Assembly (NCBI RefSeq): GCF_001412655.1
Contig: NZ_CP012996.1
Coordinates: 1,178,001 to 1,242,000 of the forward strand
Direction of reading: 5' to 3'
DNA: 64,000 nucleotides
From: Pedobacter sp. PACM 27299
GTDB lineage: Bacteria > Bacteroidota > Bacteroidia > Sphingobacteriales > Sphingobacteriaceae
Notes under the pieces: model-generated
Database searches by the model: none
What the model was told of the DNA's origin: nothing
What the model saw: only the letters and a program-made list of their open reading frames with translations
Position numbers and translations under genes: made by a program
Shown here: piece by piece, positions 52,660 to 61,775 of the stretch
Position numbering within the stretch: the stretch's first letter is position 1
How the letters are laid out: every line of letters begins with the position of its first letter

Positions 52660-52681
52660 GAGAAATTTCTCGCTACATTTG
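52660..52681 (+). promoter_or_regulatory. ccmC promoter with overlapping palindrome
   Basis: A perfect 12-bp palindrome GAGAAATTTCTC (52660-52671) sits 2 nt upstream of a TACATTTG -7 box (52674-52681). The palindrome would cover the promoter spacer, a natural operator position. Confidence 0.4.
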
Positions 52682-52713
52682 CCGATTAATAGCGTATAAA
52701 AGATCAAATTTTA

Positions 52714-53382
52714 ATGTCGATGTATAAAAACTGGTGGAAAGTATTAGGCGCAATATTGGTGATTTATTCAACCGTTGCAGGTTTTCTAATGAAAACTCCT
52801 GAATTGCCAATTATTCGGGAAAGTATCAGAAACCTTTATTTTCATGTGCCAATGTGGTTTAGCATGATCGTATTATTTAGCATTTCCGTTTTTTACAGCA
52901 TCAAATCCTTAAGAAGTAACGACCCATCTGATGATATTAAGGCCGTTGAAAGTGTGAATGCAGGAGTGGTATTCGGTCTTTTAGGGATCGTAACCGGTGC
53001 CATCTGGGCTAAATTTACCTGGGGACAAGCCTGGAGTTTTGACGTGAAACAAAACTTTGCCGCAATAGCAATCTTACTTTATTTTGCTTACCTGGTTCTT
53101 CGCAATGCGATTGATGAAGAACAGAAGAGAGCAAAAATTTCTGCGATTTACAATATTTTTGCCTTTCCAATCATGGTCGTCTTACTATTTGTATTGCCGC
53201 GTTTATCGGATTCCCTGCATCCAGGGAATGGGGGGAACCCAGGCTTTAATGCCTACGACCTGGATAGCCGCATGAGAATGGTGTTTTACCCAGCTTGTTT
53301 AGGCTGGATTCTGATCGGCTGCTGGATTTACAACCTCCTGTACAGACTTCGCGATTTAGAAAGAAATAAATTATCAAAATAA
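52714..53382 (+). CDS. ccmC: Cytochrome c biogenesis protein CcmC
   Basis: 222 residues, six TM helices. The heme-handling tryptophan motif WGQAWSFD (103-110) and the two external histidines (H44 in YFHVPMW and H169 in SLHPG) are all present. CcmC loads heme onto CcmE. The CcsA-like family is broad, but the length and position next to ccmB and a CcmD-like gene support CcmC. Confidence 0.9.
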   Translation: MSMYKNWWKVLGAILVIYSTVAGFLMKTPELPIIRESIRNLYFHVPMWFSMIVLFSISVFYSIKSLRSNDPSDDIKAVESVNAGVVFGLLGIVTGAIWAKFTWGQAWSFDVKQNFAAIAILLYFAYLVLRNAIDEEQKRAKISAIYNIFAFPIMVVLLFVLPRLSDSLHPGNGGNPGFNAYDLDSRMRMVFYPACLGWILIGCWIYNLLYRLRDLERNKLSK

Positions 53383-53427
53383 ATTCAGGGTTATTCGATA
53401 GCCTTATAATCCTCAAATGATATACTC

Positions 53428-53631
53428 ATGAAAAAATTTACAGCAACCTTTTTAATGTTCTTATTGACGCTGCAATTGTTCGCACAGGGATCCGGTTCTA
53501 CCATTACCGACAGCCTTTATGCTTCGGATAAAATATACGTAGTGGTGGCCTGCGTCCTGTTAATTCTCCTTGGCTTGCTTTTCTTTCTGTTTACGATAGA
53601 AAAAAGATTAAAAAAGTTAGAAAAAAAATAA
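53428..53631 (+). CDS. ccmD: CcmD-like small membrane protein
   Basis: 67 residues: a signal-like N-terminus (ending LFAQ), one TM helix (about 38-58) and a basic coiled tail (IEKRLKKLEKK). Size, position after ccmC and the charged tail match CcmD, which helps release holo-CcmE. Sequence is short, so the call depends largely on context. Confidence 0.7.
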   Translation: MKKFTATFLMFLLTLQLFAQGSGSTITDSLYASDKIYVVVACVLLILLGLLFFLFTIEKRLKKLEKK

Positions 53632-53648
53632 TTGGCTAAAAGCCAATT
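53630..53648 (+). terminator. Hairpin after ccmD
   Basis: AATTGGCT-AAA-AGCCAATT, overlapping the ccmD stop codon. There is no T-run after it, so it may stabilise the 3' end rather than terminate. Confidence 0.3.
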
Positions 53649-53718
53649 ATAAATCGTTTCAGCCCTGTTTTGGCGCTTGTTTTGATGTAGTGTGTGCCTT
53701 ACACTAAGTGAATTGCCA

Positions 53719-53751
53719 TTTGCATAAGTGGTTTTTTTTACTGCAATTTTG
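53719..53751 (+). promoter_or_regulatory. Promoter of glutamate dehydrogenase
   Basis: TTTG (53719-53722), 21-nt spacer, CAATTTTG (53744-53751; one mismatch to TAnnTTTG). The leader would be about 40 nt. Confidence 0.45.
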
Positions 53752-53798
53752 CAGGTAATTAGTATAAGAACTTATATTCAATTCATAAAAAACAAAGA

Positions 53799-55220
53799 AT
53801 GGCTAATACAGCAAACGAGACAAATTTTTTTGCAGACGTATGCAAAAATTTTGACAGTGCCGCGCAATTTACTTCTCATCCAGAAGGTCTGCTCACCCAA
53901 ATCAAAGCTTGTAACAGTGTGTATCGTTTTCAATTCCCTATCCGTAGAGGAAATGGTTTTGAAGTGATCGATGCATGGCGCGTTGAACATTCTCATCACA
54001 TGAGTCCTACCAAAGGCGGTATTCGTTACAGTGAAATGGTAAACGAGGATGAAGTGATGGCCTTAGCTGCATTAATGACGTACAAATGTGCGATTGTAAA
54101 TGTTCCTTTCGGTGGTGCTAAAGGTGGGATCAAAATCACCCCTAAAAATTATACCGTAGGAGAGCTGGAAAACATCACCCGTCGTTATACGACAGAATTA
54201 ATCAAAAAGAACTTTATCGGTCCTGGTATTGACGTTCCTGCTCCGGATTACGGATCAGGTGAGCGTGAAATGAGCTGGATCGCAGATACTTATATGACCA
54301 TGAACCCAGGTCAGCTAGATGCTTTGGGCTGCGTTACCGGAAAGCCAATCGCTTTACACGGGATCCGCGGACGTAAAGAAGCAACCGGCCGGGGGGTAGC
54401 TTATGCCATCAGAGAATGTGTAACTGTAGCAGAAGATATGGCTAAAATTGGCTTTAAGGCTGGTTTAGGTGATAAACGAGTGATCGTTCAAGGTTTAGGA
54501 AACGTAGGTTACCACTCTGCTAAGTTTTTAGCGGAATTTGGAGCAACTATCGTTGGCCTTTGCGAATTTGAAGGCGCCATCTACAATGAAAACGGATTGA
54601 ACATTGATGAAGTGTTTGCACACCGTAAACTGACAGGATCTATCTTAGGTTTCCCAGGCGCCAAAGAGTTTAAAAACTCAATGGAAGGTTTAGAACAGCC
54701 ATGTGATATCCTGGTTCCTGCAGCATTGGAAAATGTGATCACTTCAGACAATATCAGAAACATCCAGGCGAAAATTATCGCAGAAGGTGCAAATGGCCCT
54801 TGTACTCCTGAAGCAGAAGCTATCTTCACTGAAATGGGTGGTATCATTATTCCTGATATGTACTGTAATGCCGGTGGGGTAACGGTATCCTATTTCGAAT
54901 GGTTAAAAAACCTTTCCCACGTAGCGTTTGGCCGTATGGAAAACCGTTATGCAGAAAACTCAAACAGAAATCTGATCAATACTTTAGAAAGTTTAACCGG
55001 TAAAAGCATTCCTGCAGAACACCGCTTAATGATTGTTAAAGGAGCCTCAGAATTGGAATTGGTGAACTCTGGTTTAGAGGATACCATGATCCATTCTTAC
55101 CATGAAATCAGAGAAACTTTAATGAGCAAACCAGGCATCCAGACTTTAAGGACGGCTGCTTTTGTAGGCTCAATTGATAAAATTGCCATTTCATATATGA
55201 ATCTTGGTATTTGGCCATAG
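53799..55220 (+). CDS. Glu/Leu/Phe/Val dehydrogenase, probable glutamate dehydrogenase
   Basis: 473 residues. It interconverts glutamate with 2-oxoglutarate and ammonia. Substrate domain: [25 protein letters not shown] and [10 protein letters not shown] (catalytic Lys). [19 protein letters not shown] is the conserved Asp segment. The Rossmann motif is [16 protein letters not shown] (about 228-243). The long form and these motifs fit glutamate dehydrogenase better than leucine dehydrogenase (about 360 aa). The coenzyme preference is not decided. Own promoter and terminator. Confidence 0.88.
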   Translation: MANTANETNFFADVCKNFDSAAQFTSHPEGLLTQIKACNSVYRFQFPIRRGNGFEVIDAWRVEHSHHMSPTKGGIRYSEMVNEDEVMALAALMTYKCAIVNVPFGGAKGGIKITPKNYTVGELENITRRYTTELIKKNFIGPGIDVPAPDYGSGEREMSWIADTYMTMNPGQLDALGCVTGKPIALHGIRGRKEATGRGVAYAIRECVTVAEDMAKIGFKAGLGDKRVIVQGLGNVGYHSAKFLAEFGATIVGLCEFEGAIYNENGLNIDEVFAHRKLTGSILGFPGAKEFKNSMEGLEQPCDILVPAALENVITSDNIRNIQAKIIAEGANGPCTPEAEAIFTEMGGIIIPDMYCNAGGVTVSYFEWLKNLSHVAFGRMENRYAENSNRNLINTLESLTGKSIPAEHRLMIVKGASELELVNSGLEDTMIHSYHEIRETLMSKPGIQTLRTAAFVGSIDKIAISYMNLGIWP

Positions 55221-55248
55221 GACAACGTCGGTTCTACGCTTAGTTATA

Positions 55249-55284
55249 AGAAGAGGCTGGGATTTTATCCCACCTCTTTTTTTT
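55249..55284 (+). terminator. Glutamate dehydrogenase terminator
   Basis: Stem AAGAGG-CT-GGGAT / ATCCC-A-CCTCTT with a TTT loop and eight Ts. Confidence 0.8.
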
Positions 55285-55367
55285 GTCATTTTTCTGTAGC
55301 ACTTTATAAACTGCAACATCTTTCTTTAGCTGATTCCCGTATCTTGTAGGAACGGAGGGCTAAATAG

Positions 55368-56036
55368 ATGAAGATATTGAGTTTTGCTGCTTTAATGGTT
55401 TTGGGCTTATGGACAGGCTGTTCTGATGGTAAAAACCTGCAGCACCTCGAAAGTAAAAATGGTTTTGCAGTGATCAGCCAGCCAGCAGCGAATGAAAAAC
55501 TAGCGACTTTTGCAGGAGGCTGTTTTTGGGCCACTCAGGAGGCCATGCTGGAGTTAAAAGGGGTTCATAAAGTGATCAGCGGTTATGCCGGAGGCCATGT
55601 CGAAAATCCAAACTACCAACAGGTACAGACTCAAAATACCGGTTACGCAGAGGCCGTTCAAGTCTATTACGATCCTTCTATCATTTCTTTTGAAGACCTT
55701 TGCAGGGCTTTCTTTTACGCCCATGATGCAACACAAGTAGATGGGCAAGGGGCAGATCTTGGTACGGAATACCGATCGATTGCTTTTTTCCGCTCTCCGG
55801 AAGAATACCATACCATTTCCCGCCTCATTCATCAACTGGAATCACACGATTTTAAAGGGCAGACGATAGCCACAGAAATCCTTCCTTTCAAGGTGATCTA
55901 TCCCGCCGAAACAGAACATCAGGATTACTATCCTCAAAATCTCTGGGATCCCTATATCAAAAAGGTTTCTATGCCAAAGGTGATGAAAATGAGGGCGAAA
56001 ATGCCAGAATTCATCAAACCGCAGTACCTGAATTAG
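55368..56036 (+). CDS. msrA: Peptide methionine-S-sulfoxide reductase, lipoprotein
   Basis: 222 residues with lipobox WTGC (C18), so it is membrane-anchored outside the cytoplasm. Catalytic C52 lies in FAGGCFWATQE. SGYAGGHVENPNYQQV and GYAEAVQVYYDP are MsrA hallmarks. It repairs oxidised methionine (S form) in exported proteins. It stands alone between gdh and ccmE. Confidence 0.92.
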   Translation: MKILSFAALMVLGLWTGCSDGKNLQHLESKNGFAVISQPAANEKLATFAGGCFWATQEAMLELKGVHKVISGYAGGHVENPNYQQVQTQNTGYAEAVQVYYDPSIISFEDLCRAFFYAHDATQVDGQGADLGTEYRSIAFFRSPEEYHTISRLIHQLESHDFKGQTIATEILPFKVIYPAETEHQDYYPQNLWDPYIKKVSMPKVMKMRAKMPEFIKPQYLN

Positions 56037-56159
56037 CCCGAAAATTTTCTTTTTCTATCATTGTTCCTTGAATTGCGTTGTTTTTGTCAGAGAACTATCA
56101 ATAAATCGTAATCAAAGTGAATTGCAGGGCTCTAAAAGATTTTAGGTAACTATATTTTT

Positions 56160-56167
56160 TATCTTTG
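56160..56167 (+). promoter_or_regulatory. -7 element of ccmE-ccmF
   Basis: TATCTTTG, 26 nt before the ccmE ATG. No -33 TTG at ideal spacing. Confidence 0.45.
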
Positions 56168-56193
56168 TCTTATTCTAAAATTTTATTAGCATC

Positions 56194-56604
56194 ATGAGAA
56201 AAAGTGCAATTATTGGTTTAATCACAATAGCGATCTGTGTAGGGTTCTTAATTAGTTTAAATGCCGGTACCAGTAACTATTCTACCTTTACTGAAGCTGC
56301 CAAAGATTCCAGAGAATTTCACGTCATGGGATTCTGGGAAAAAGAAAAAGGCATGTACTATGATGCTCAGAAAGATGCCAATCATTTCGCTTTCTTTATG
56401 AAAGATGAAAAAGGTGAAGTGAATAAAGTGGTCTACAATGGCAGTAAGCCACAAGACTTTGAACGTTCAGAAAAATTAGTTTTAATAGGTAAAATGAAAG
56501 ATGGTACCTTTTATGCTTCAAAAATATTAATGAAATGTCCTTCTAAATACAACAATGATCTGGTGGAGATAAAAGAGGACGGTCAGGTAATAAAATACAA
56601 CTAA
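56194..56604 (+). CDS. ccmE: Heme chaperone CcmE, CxxxY variant
   Basis: 136 residues: one N-terminal TM helix (about 4-22) and an OB-fold periplasmic domain (EFHVMGFWEK, FAFFMKDEKGEVNKVVYNG, KLVLIGKMKDGTFYASKIL). The heme-attachment motif is C115-P-S-K-Y119, where E. coli CcmE has HxxxY. The CxxxY form is known from archaea and some deltaproteobacteria. It ferries heme from CcmC to CcmF. ccmF starts 5 bp downstream. Confidence 0.88.
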   Translation: MRKSAIIGLITIAICVGFLISLNAGTSNYSTFTEAAKDSREFHVMGFWEKEKGMYYDAQKDANHFAFFMKDEKGEVNKVVYNGSKPQDFERSEKLVLIGKMKDGTFYASKILMKCPSKYNNDLVEIKEDGQVIKYN

Positions 56605-56609
56605 TCTTA

Positions 56610-59078
56610 ATGGATATACAATTTTTTGGAGAAAACCTCCTGCCCGGTAAAATCGGCCAATTCTTTATTGTTTTAGCATTTGCTGCTTCATTACTTTCTA
56701 CGATAGCTTATTTTTTTGCGACTAAGAATAAAGACCTTGGAGATCAATCATGGACACGCATAGGTCGGGTTTCATTTCTAATCAACTGGGTAAGTATCCT
56801 GGGAATTGGAGTTACTTTATTTTATCTGATTTTAAATCACAATAACGAATATTACTACGTTTATTCACACTCCTCCAAAGAACTTCCGGTGTATTACATT
56901 GTTTCTGCCTTCTGGGAAGGACAGGAGGGGAGTTTCTGGCTATGGGCCTTCTGGCAATCTCTGCTGGGTGGTATCCTGATGTGGAGAGCGAAATCATGGG
57001 AAAATGGCGTGATGACCATTGTTGCGTTTTCACAGGTTTTCTTAACTTCAATGCTATTGGGCGTACAGATTTTCGGAGAGCGCATCGGTAGTTCTCCATT
57101 TATCCTGCTGAGGGAAGCGGTGAACCTGAAAGATATGGCACCGGTTGTATTTGCCGATCCTGAGAACTTTAAAAACTATTTGAAATTTATTACTGACGGC
57201 AGAGGATTAAACCCATTACTGCAGAACTACTGGATGGTAATTCACCCGCCAACGCTGTTCCTGGGTTTTGCCAGTATGATCGTTCCTTTCGCTTATGCGG
57301 TGACCGGCTTATGGCAGAAGAAATATAAAGAATGGGTTAAACCAGCAATGCCATGGGCTTTGTTTGCGGTAATGGTCCTGGGAACTGGAATTATCATGGG
57401 CTCTTTCTGGGCTTATGAAGCACTAAACTTCGGTGGCTTCTGGGCATGGGATCCAGTAGAAAATGCATCGATCATTCCTTGGTTAACGCTGATTGCGGGA
57501 GTACACGTTATGATCGCTTTTAAAAATACAGGTCACTCGTTCTTCACAGCAATTATTTTAATCATCATCAGTTTTGTACTGGTACTTTACGCTTCTTTCT
57601 TAACCAGAAGCGGAATCCTTGGCGAAACTTCTGTACACTCTTTTACAGATCTTGGGATGTTTGGTCACCTGATCTTATACAATGTGGTTTTCCTAACCAT
57701 TCCAGTGGTTTTATTGATCATCAGGTGGAAGCAATTGCCAATTACCAATAAAGATGAAGAAACTTATTCCAGAGAATTCTGGATGTTTATCGGTGCTTTA
57801 GTGATTACAGTAGCCTGTATTCAGGTGATCTTTTCTACTTCCGTACCGGTATTCAATGCGGCCTTCGGAACTAAATTTGCTCCTCCGATTGATGCGATTA
57901 AATATTATAACCAATGGCAGGCACCTTTCGCCATCCTGGTTACTGTGATCTCCGGTTTCTCACAGTTCATGAAATACAAGAGAACTGACATCCGTAAATT
58001 TTATAGCAGCTTAATCGCTTCCATCGTTTTTGCGATTGTCATTACTGCAGGTTTTGTTTACCTGACCAATATCTACACCAACTTAATGTACATCCTGCTT
58101 ACTTTTAGCTGTGTATTTGCCATTCTTGCGAATGCAAGGGTACTGGCGCAAGGGCTGGGTGGAAAACGTAAATTGGTAGGTGCTGCTGTGGCACACATGG
58201 GTTTTGCCTTATTGCTGATTGGCGCTTTAGTCGCTGCTGCCACTAATAAACCGATCTCTATCAACACCACAAACTTCATCCCGGTGAAGGATTTTGAGAA
58301 AGCAGAAAAACCTGGCGAAAACATTGTATTGTATAAAAATGAACCTAAGAAAATGGGCAGGTACACGGTCACTTATACCAGAGATACCACCATTGCACCA
58401 AATACCATTTATACACTGAACTTTAGGGTATATGATGAGAAAACCGGTAAGCTGAAAGAAGATTTTGAATTGAATCCGCATGTTCAGGCGAATGAAAAAA
58501 TGGGATTGATCGCTTCTCCGGATACCAAACATTACTTTACCTATGATGTGTATACCCACATCACCAGTGCTCCTGATAAGAAGGCAATGCATGAGGATCA
58601 TGAAGGACACAGTCCGGAAGAAAATTATAAAGCGCCTAGAATTGTCAACGTGAAAGCAGGTGATACTTTACACACCAGCAGTGGCATCATTACCATTAAG
58701 TCGCTGAACAATAAACCGGAAGCGAAAAGCTTAGTATTGGCAGAAAATGACCTTGCAGTAGGTTTACCGCTGGAAGTAGAAGTGAATGACAAGGTGTATA
58801 AAACGGAGCCTATCTTCCTGGTAAAAGGAAACAATACCTTTGATTTTGCCCGTAATATTGATGAGCTTGGATTAAGATTCAGGTTTACTAAGGTACTTCC
58901 TGATCAAGGAAAAGTAGAGTTGCAGGTTTTCGAAAAACCTCAGCAAGCGAAGGATTGGGTAGTGTTTAAATCTATTGAATTCCCTTATATCAATTTATAT
59001 TGGGCGGGTACGATAGTCATGGTGATCGGATTTTTACTGTCGATCATCAGGAGACAAAAAGAAGCTAAAGTAGTTTAA
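56610..59078 (+). CDS. ccmF: Heme lyase component CcmF
   Basis: 822 residues, longer than E. coli CcmF (about 650). Many TM helices, with the WWD-type motif FGGFWAWDPVENASIIPW at about 272-289 and heme-ligand histidines in NYWMVIHPPTLFLG and GVHVMIAF. A large periplasmic domain (about 550-795) before the last TM helix accounts for the extra length and contains a His/acidic patch (KKAMHEDHEGHSPEE). It should attach heme to apocytochrome c. CcmH/I partners are not in the window. Confidence 0.9.
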   Translation: MDIQFFGENLLPGKIGQFFIVLAFAASLLSTIAYFFATKNKDLGDQSWTRIGRVSFLINWVSILGIGVTLFYLILNHNNEYYYVYSHSSKELPVYYIVSAFWEGQEGSFWLWAFWQSLLGGILMWRAKSWENGVMTIVAFSQVFLTSMLLGVQIFGERIGSSPFILLREAVNLKDMAPVVFADPENFKNYLKFITDGRGLNPLLQNYWMVIHPPTLFLGFASMIVPFAYAVTGLWQKKYKEWVKPAMPWALFAVMVLGTGIIMGSFWAYEALNFGGFWAWDPVENASIIPWLTLIAGVHVMIAFKNTGHSFFTAIILIIISFVLVLYASFLTRSGILGETSVHSFTDLGMFGHLILYNVVFLTIPVVLLIIRWKQLPITNKDEETYSREFWMFIGALVITVACIQVIFSTSVPVFNAAFGTKFAPPIDAIKYYNQWQAPFAILVTVISGFSQFMKYKRTDIRKFYSSLIASIVFAIVITAGFVYLTNIYTNLMYILLTFSCVFAILANARVLAQGLGGKRKLVGAAVAHMGFALLLIGALVAAATNKPISINTTNFIPVKDFEKAEKPGENIVLYKNEPKKMGRYTVTYTRDTTIAPNTIYTLNFRVYDEKTGKLKEDFELNPHVQANEKMGLIASPDTKHYFTYDVYTHITSAPDKKAMHEDHEGHSPEENYKAPRIVNVKAGDTLHTSSGIITIKSLNNKPEAKSLVLAENDLAVGLPLEVEVNDKVYKTEPIFLVKGNNTFDFARNIDELGLRFRFTKVLPDQGKVELQVFEKPQQAKDWVVFKSIEFPYINLYWAGTIVMVIGFLLSIIRRQKEAKVV

Positions 59079-59149
59079 TTGTATACAGCCTGAGCTTTCC
59101 TGATGATTCGATTCGTTTGGCAAGCTCAGGCTTTTGTTAAAGCTTAAAA

Positions 59150-59911
59150 ATGAAAGTAGTTTGTATCGGTTCTGGTCATGTGGCCACACATTTTTCTACT
59201 GCAATTGCTGCAGCAGGAATGGAATTGGTACAGGTATGGAGTCAAAGTCAAGACCATGCTCAGGTATTAGCAGATCTACTGGGCGCTAAGGCTATTTCCG
59301 ATAAAGCGGACATTGACCTTCATGCAGATTTATATGTGATCGCAGTAAAGGACGACGCGATTCCAGAAATGGCCGCTCTATTGGGCGGTGTAAACGGTTT
59401 GGTAGTGCACACTTCTGGTGCAACAGACCTGAATGTATTCCCTGCTGCGATGAAAAACTACGGGGTGCTGTATCCTTTACAAACCTTTTCAAGGACTAAA
59501 GCGCTCGACTTTTCAAAGGTGCCGCTTTGTCTGGAGGCAAAAAATGAAACCATCCTGACTACTTTAAAAAATATTGCTTTGCAGTTGAGCCCGCTGGTTT
59601 ATGAGGTAAGTTCGCAGCAAAGAAGAATCCTGCATCTGGCGGCAGTTTTTGCCTGTAATTTCAGTAACCACCTGTACGCAATAGGACAGGAGATTCTGGA
59701 AAAGAACCAGCTGGATTTTGAGATTTTAAGGCCTTTAATTTTGGAAACCGCTGAAAAAGTGCAGCATGCTTTTCCACGCGATGTACAAACCGGACCGGCC
59801 ATCCGACACGATGAACAAACATTATTGAAGCATAAAGAATTGTTAAACGGGATGCCTGAACTTCAGGTTATCTATGAAACTTTAAGTAAAAGCATTAAAA
59901 AAACAGTTTAA
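59150..59911 (+). CDS. Rossmann-like / DUF2520 domain protein
   Basis: 253 residues. N-terminal NAD(P)-type fold: MKVVCIGSGHVATHFSTAI (motif GSGHVA at 7-12). C-terminal helical DUF2520: VYEVSSQQRRILHLAAVFACNFSNHLYAIG. The family resembles F420-dependent NADP and prephenate-type reductases, but its substrate is unknown. It is a common neighbour of kdsC-like and maf genes in Bacteroidota, as here. Confidence 0.85.
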   Translation: MKVVCIGSGHVATHFSTAIAAAGMELVQVWSQSQDHAQVLADLLGAKAISDKADIDLHADLYVIAVKDDAIPEMAALLGGVNGLVVHTSGATDLNVFPAAMKNYGVLYPLQTFSRTKALDFSKVPLCLEAKNETILTTLKNIALQLSPLVYEVSSQQRRILHLAAVFACNFSNHLYAIGQEILEKNQLDFEILRPLILETAEKVQHAFPRDVQTGPAIRHDEQTLLKHKELLNGMPELQVIYETLSKSIKKTV

Positions 59912-59936
59912 TCATGTAATTGCCGTTTTTGGTGCT

Positions 59937-59944
59937 TATTTTTG
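59937..59944 (+). promoter_or_regulatory. -7 element of the ferredoxin gene
   Basis: TATTTTTG, 11 nt before the ATG, giving a leader of only about 5 nt. Confidence 0.45.
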
Positions 59945-59955
59945 AGACATAAATT

Positions 59956-60288
59956 ATGAGTATTTTTAAATTAAAGATAAATTTTGAAGAGAAAGGCAAA
60001 GAACCAATTGAACTTCCAATCGCTGGAGGAGAATCGGTTCTTGATGTATGCCATGATCACGGAATAGAATTACAACACAACTGCGGTGGTGTTTGTGGAT
60101 GTAGTACTTGTCATGTTTACGTGACTAAGGGTATGGATAATATTCAGGAAATTTCCGATAAGGAAGAAGACTTTATTGACCGTGCTGTTCGTCCTAGAAT
60201 TACCTCTAGATTAGGCTGCCAATGTGTAGTCATCAGCGGAGATATTGAAGTGACGATCCCGGATCAATCCGAATTTTTAGGCCATTAA
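59956..60288 (+). CDS. fdx: 2Fe-2S ferredoxin, Isc type
   Basis: 110 residues with the adrenodoxin-like cluster ligands C43, C49, C52 and C88; the additional C47 corresponds to the extra Cys of E. coli Fdx. It supplies electrons for Fe-S cluster assembly on IscU. The next gene is iscX (19 bp), the same order as in the enterobacterial isc operon, but no iscSUA or hscBA genes are adjacent. Confidence 0.9.
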   Translation: MSIFKLKINFEEKGKEPIELPIAGGESVLDVCHDHGIELQHNCGGVCGCSTCHVYVTKGMDNIQEISDKEEDFIDRAVRPRITSRLGCQCVVISGDIEVTIPDQSEFLGH

Positions 60289-60307
60289 TTAACAAACAAC
60301 CAGCATT

Positions 60308-60550
60308 ATGCAAGATAAATTTGCTTTACCAATTTATTGGAACGATCACGAAGACATCGCTCAGGAATTATATGAGAAATTTGGTGACGATTTCAATGAA
60401 GCCAAAATATACCGTATCAGGTTTACTGAATTATTAGAATGGGTACTTTCTCTGCCTAATTTTAAAGGAACCAAAGAAGAAAGTTCTGAAGGTCACCTGG
60501 AGCAAATCCAGTCGGCTTGGGTTTATGAATGGAGAGATAACCAAAACTAA
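60308..60550 (+). CDS. iscX: IscX-like Fe-S assembly protein
   Basis: 80 residues, with the acidic IscX pattern: WNDHEDIAQELYEKFGD, then IRFTELLEWVLSLPNFKG and the end QIQSAWVYEW. IscX binds IscS and iron and tunes cluster synthesis. An N-terminal extension of about 8 residues is present relative to E. coli (66 aa). Directly downstream of fdx and 5 bp before the KdsC-like gene. Confidence 0.85.
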   Translation: MQDKFALPIYWNDHEDIAQELYEKFGDDFNEAKIYRIRFTELLEWVLSLPNFKGTKEESSEGHLEQIQSAWVYEWRDNQN

Positions 60551-60555
60551 ACCAA

Positions 60556-61083
60556 ATGTTTCTGCAAAAACTTAAAGAGATTACCACCTTCATCTTTGAT
60601 GTGGATGGTGTATTGACAAACGGAGATATTCTGGCCTCAGATTCGGGGGAGTTTTTGCGGACATTTAATATTAAAGATGGTTATGCCCTGCAGCTTGCTG
60701 TAAAAAAGGGCTACCATGTTTGTATCATCTCCGGAGGTAAAGGACTGGCCATGCAGAAACGCTTTGAAGGATTGGGCATCACTGCCATTTTTCTGGGCGT
60801 ATCTGATAAGGTGCAGGTACTCCATAATTACCTGGAGAAACGTCAGCTCAGCTTAGCTGAGGTCACTTATATGGGAGATGATATTCCTGATTTAAAGGTC
60901 CTGAAGCTGGTAGGGCTCCCTACTTGCCCTGCAGATGCCGTCTCTGAAATTAAAGCGATTGCTCAATACATATCTCCTTATAACGGCGGTAAAACTGCAG
61001 TCAGAGACTTGATTGAAAAAGTAATGCGTGTACAGGGGAAATGGTTTGATGAAAACCCTGCTGCTGCTGACTCCGGTAAATAA
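60556..61083 (+). CDS. KdsC-like HAD phosphatase (KDO-8-phosphate phosphatase)
   Basis: 175 residues, capless HAD type C0. Nucleophile and acid D15/D17 in FIFDVDGVLTNG, motif II Ser in CIISGGKG, motif IV YMGDDIPDL (D108, D109). This is the KdsC pattern, which removes phosphate from KDO-8-phosphate for lipopolysaccharide core synthesis. The C-terminal tail seals the neighbour active site in the tetramer. A weak hairpin AAGCCC/GGGGCTT follows at 61104-61121 without a clear T-run. Confidence 0.87.
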   Translation: MFLQKLKEITTFIFDVDGVLTNGDILASDSGEFLRTFNIKDGYALQLAVKKGYHVCIISGGKGLAMQKRFEGLGITAIFLGVSDKVQVLHNYLEKRQLSLAEVTYMGDDIPDLKVLKLVGLPTCPADAVSEIKAIAQYISPYNGGKTAVRDLIEKVMRVQGKWFDENPAAADSGK

Positions 61084-61317
61084 ACGCGATTATTATTAGT
61101 CAGAAGCCCAATTCGGGGCTTAAAAAATCTTACTTATTTTTATTTCTAATTTTTCTGTTTCTTGATGCTATTTGTAATAAATATGTTACATTAGAGGCAT
61201 TAAACCATGGGCGGTGTTCTTCCTCTAATCTTACAAAAAACAAGGTGTTTTATACGGAGCGAAATTTCTCGGATCTGCATGTAGGACTCCTGATTTTATA
61301 AAATTAAATAGAACCTC

Positions 61318-61722
61318 ATGAAGAAATTATTAATGATCTGCGGACTGTTATTCAGTGTAATCACATTCGCACAGGCGCAAGATGGTGCTGGTCGTCAGAA
61401 AATGACACCGGAACAAAGAGCACAAAGAAGTGCGGAAGGTTTGGCAAAAAAACTAAGCCTGAATGATGACCAAAAAACTAAAGCTACGGCGATCTTTATG
61501 GATCAGGCCAATGCGATGGAAAAAGCCCGTGCCGCTGGTAACGCTGATAAAGAAGCCAGAAGAGCAGAAATGATGAAATTAGCAGATGATACGGATGCAA
61601 AGATTGGTGCTATTTTAACCGCTGATCAGAAAAAAACTTACGAAACCTGGAAAGCAGAACGTAAAGAACGAATGAAAGGTAATAGGATGGGTCAGGGACC
61701 CAAAGTGGGGGGGGAGCAATAA
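61318..61722 (+). CDS. Secreted Spy/DUF4890-like helical protein
   Basis: 134 residues with a signal peptide (ending FAQAQ, about 21). The mature part is helical and highly charged with two LTxxQ-like phrases (KMTPEQRAQRSAEGL, AILTADQKKTYETW), as in Spy/CpxP-type periplasmic chaperones and DUF4890 proteins. Function is likely envelope stress or metal related, but unproved. Confidence 0.78.
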   Translation: MKKLLMICGLLFSVITFAQAQDGAGRQKMTPEQRAQRSAEGLAKKLSLNDDQKTKATAIFMDQANAMEKARAAGNADKEARRAEMMKLADDTDAKIGAILTADQKKTYETWKAERKERMKGNRMGQGPKVGGEQ

Positions 61723-61737
61723 TTATATTTTATTGCA

Positions 61738-61775
61738 AATAATAAAGGCGGCCATTGGCCGCTTTTATTATTTTT
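61738..61775 (+). terminator. Terminator of the Spy-like gene
   Basis: Stem AATAATAAAG-GCGGCCA/TGGCCGC-TTTTATTATT followed by Ts. The T-tract also contains the -7 box of maf. Confidence 0.75.

Noticed and set aside
61104..61121. AAGCCC/GGGGCTT hairpin after the KdsC-like gene
   Set aside because: Short stem followed by A-rich rather than T-rich sequence, so not called a terminator.
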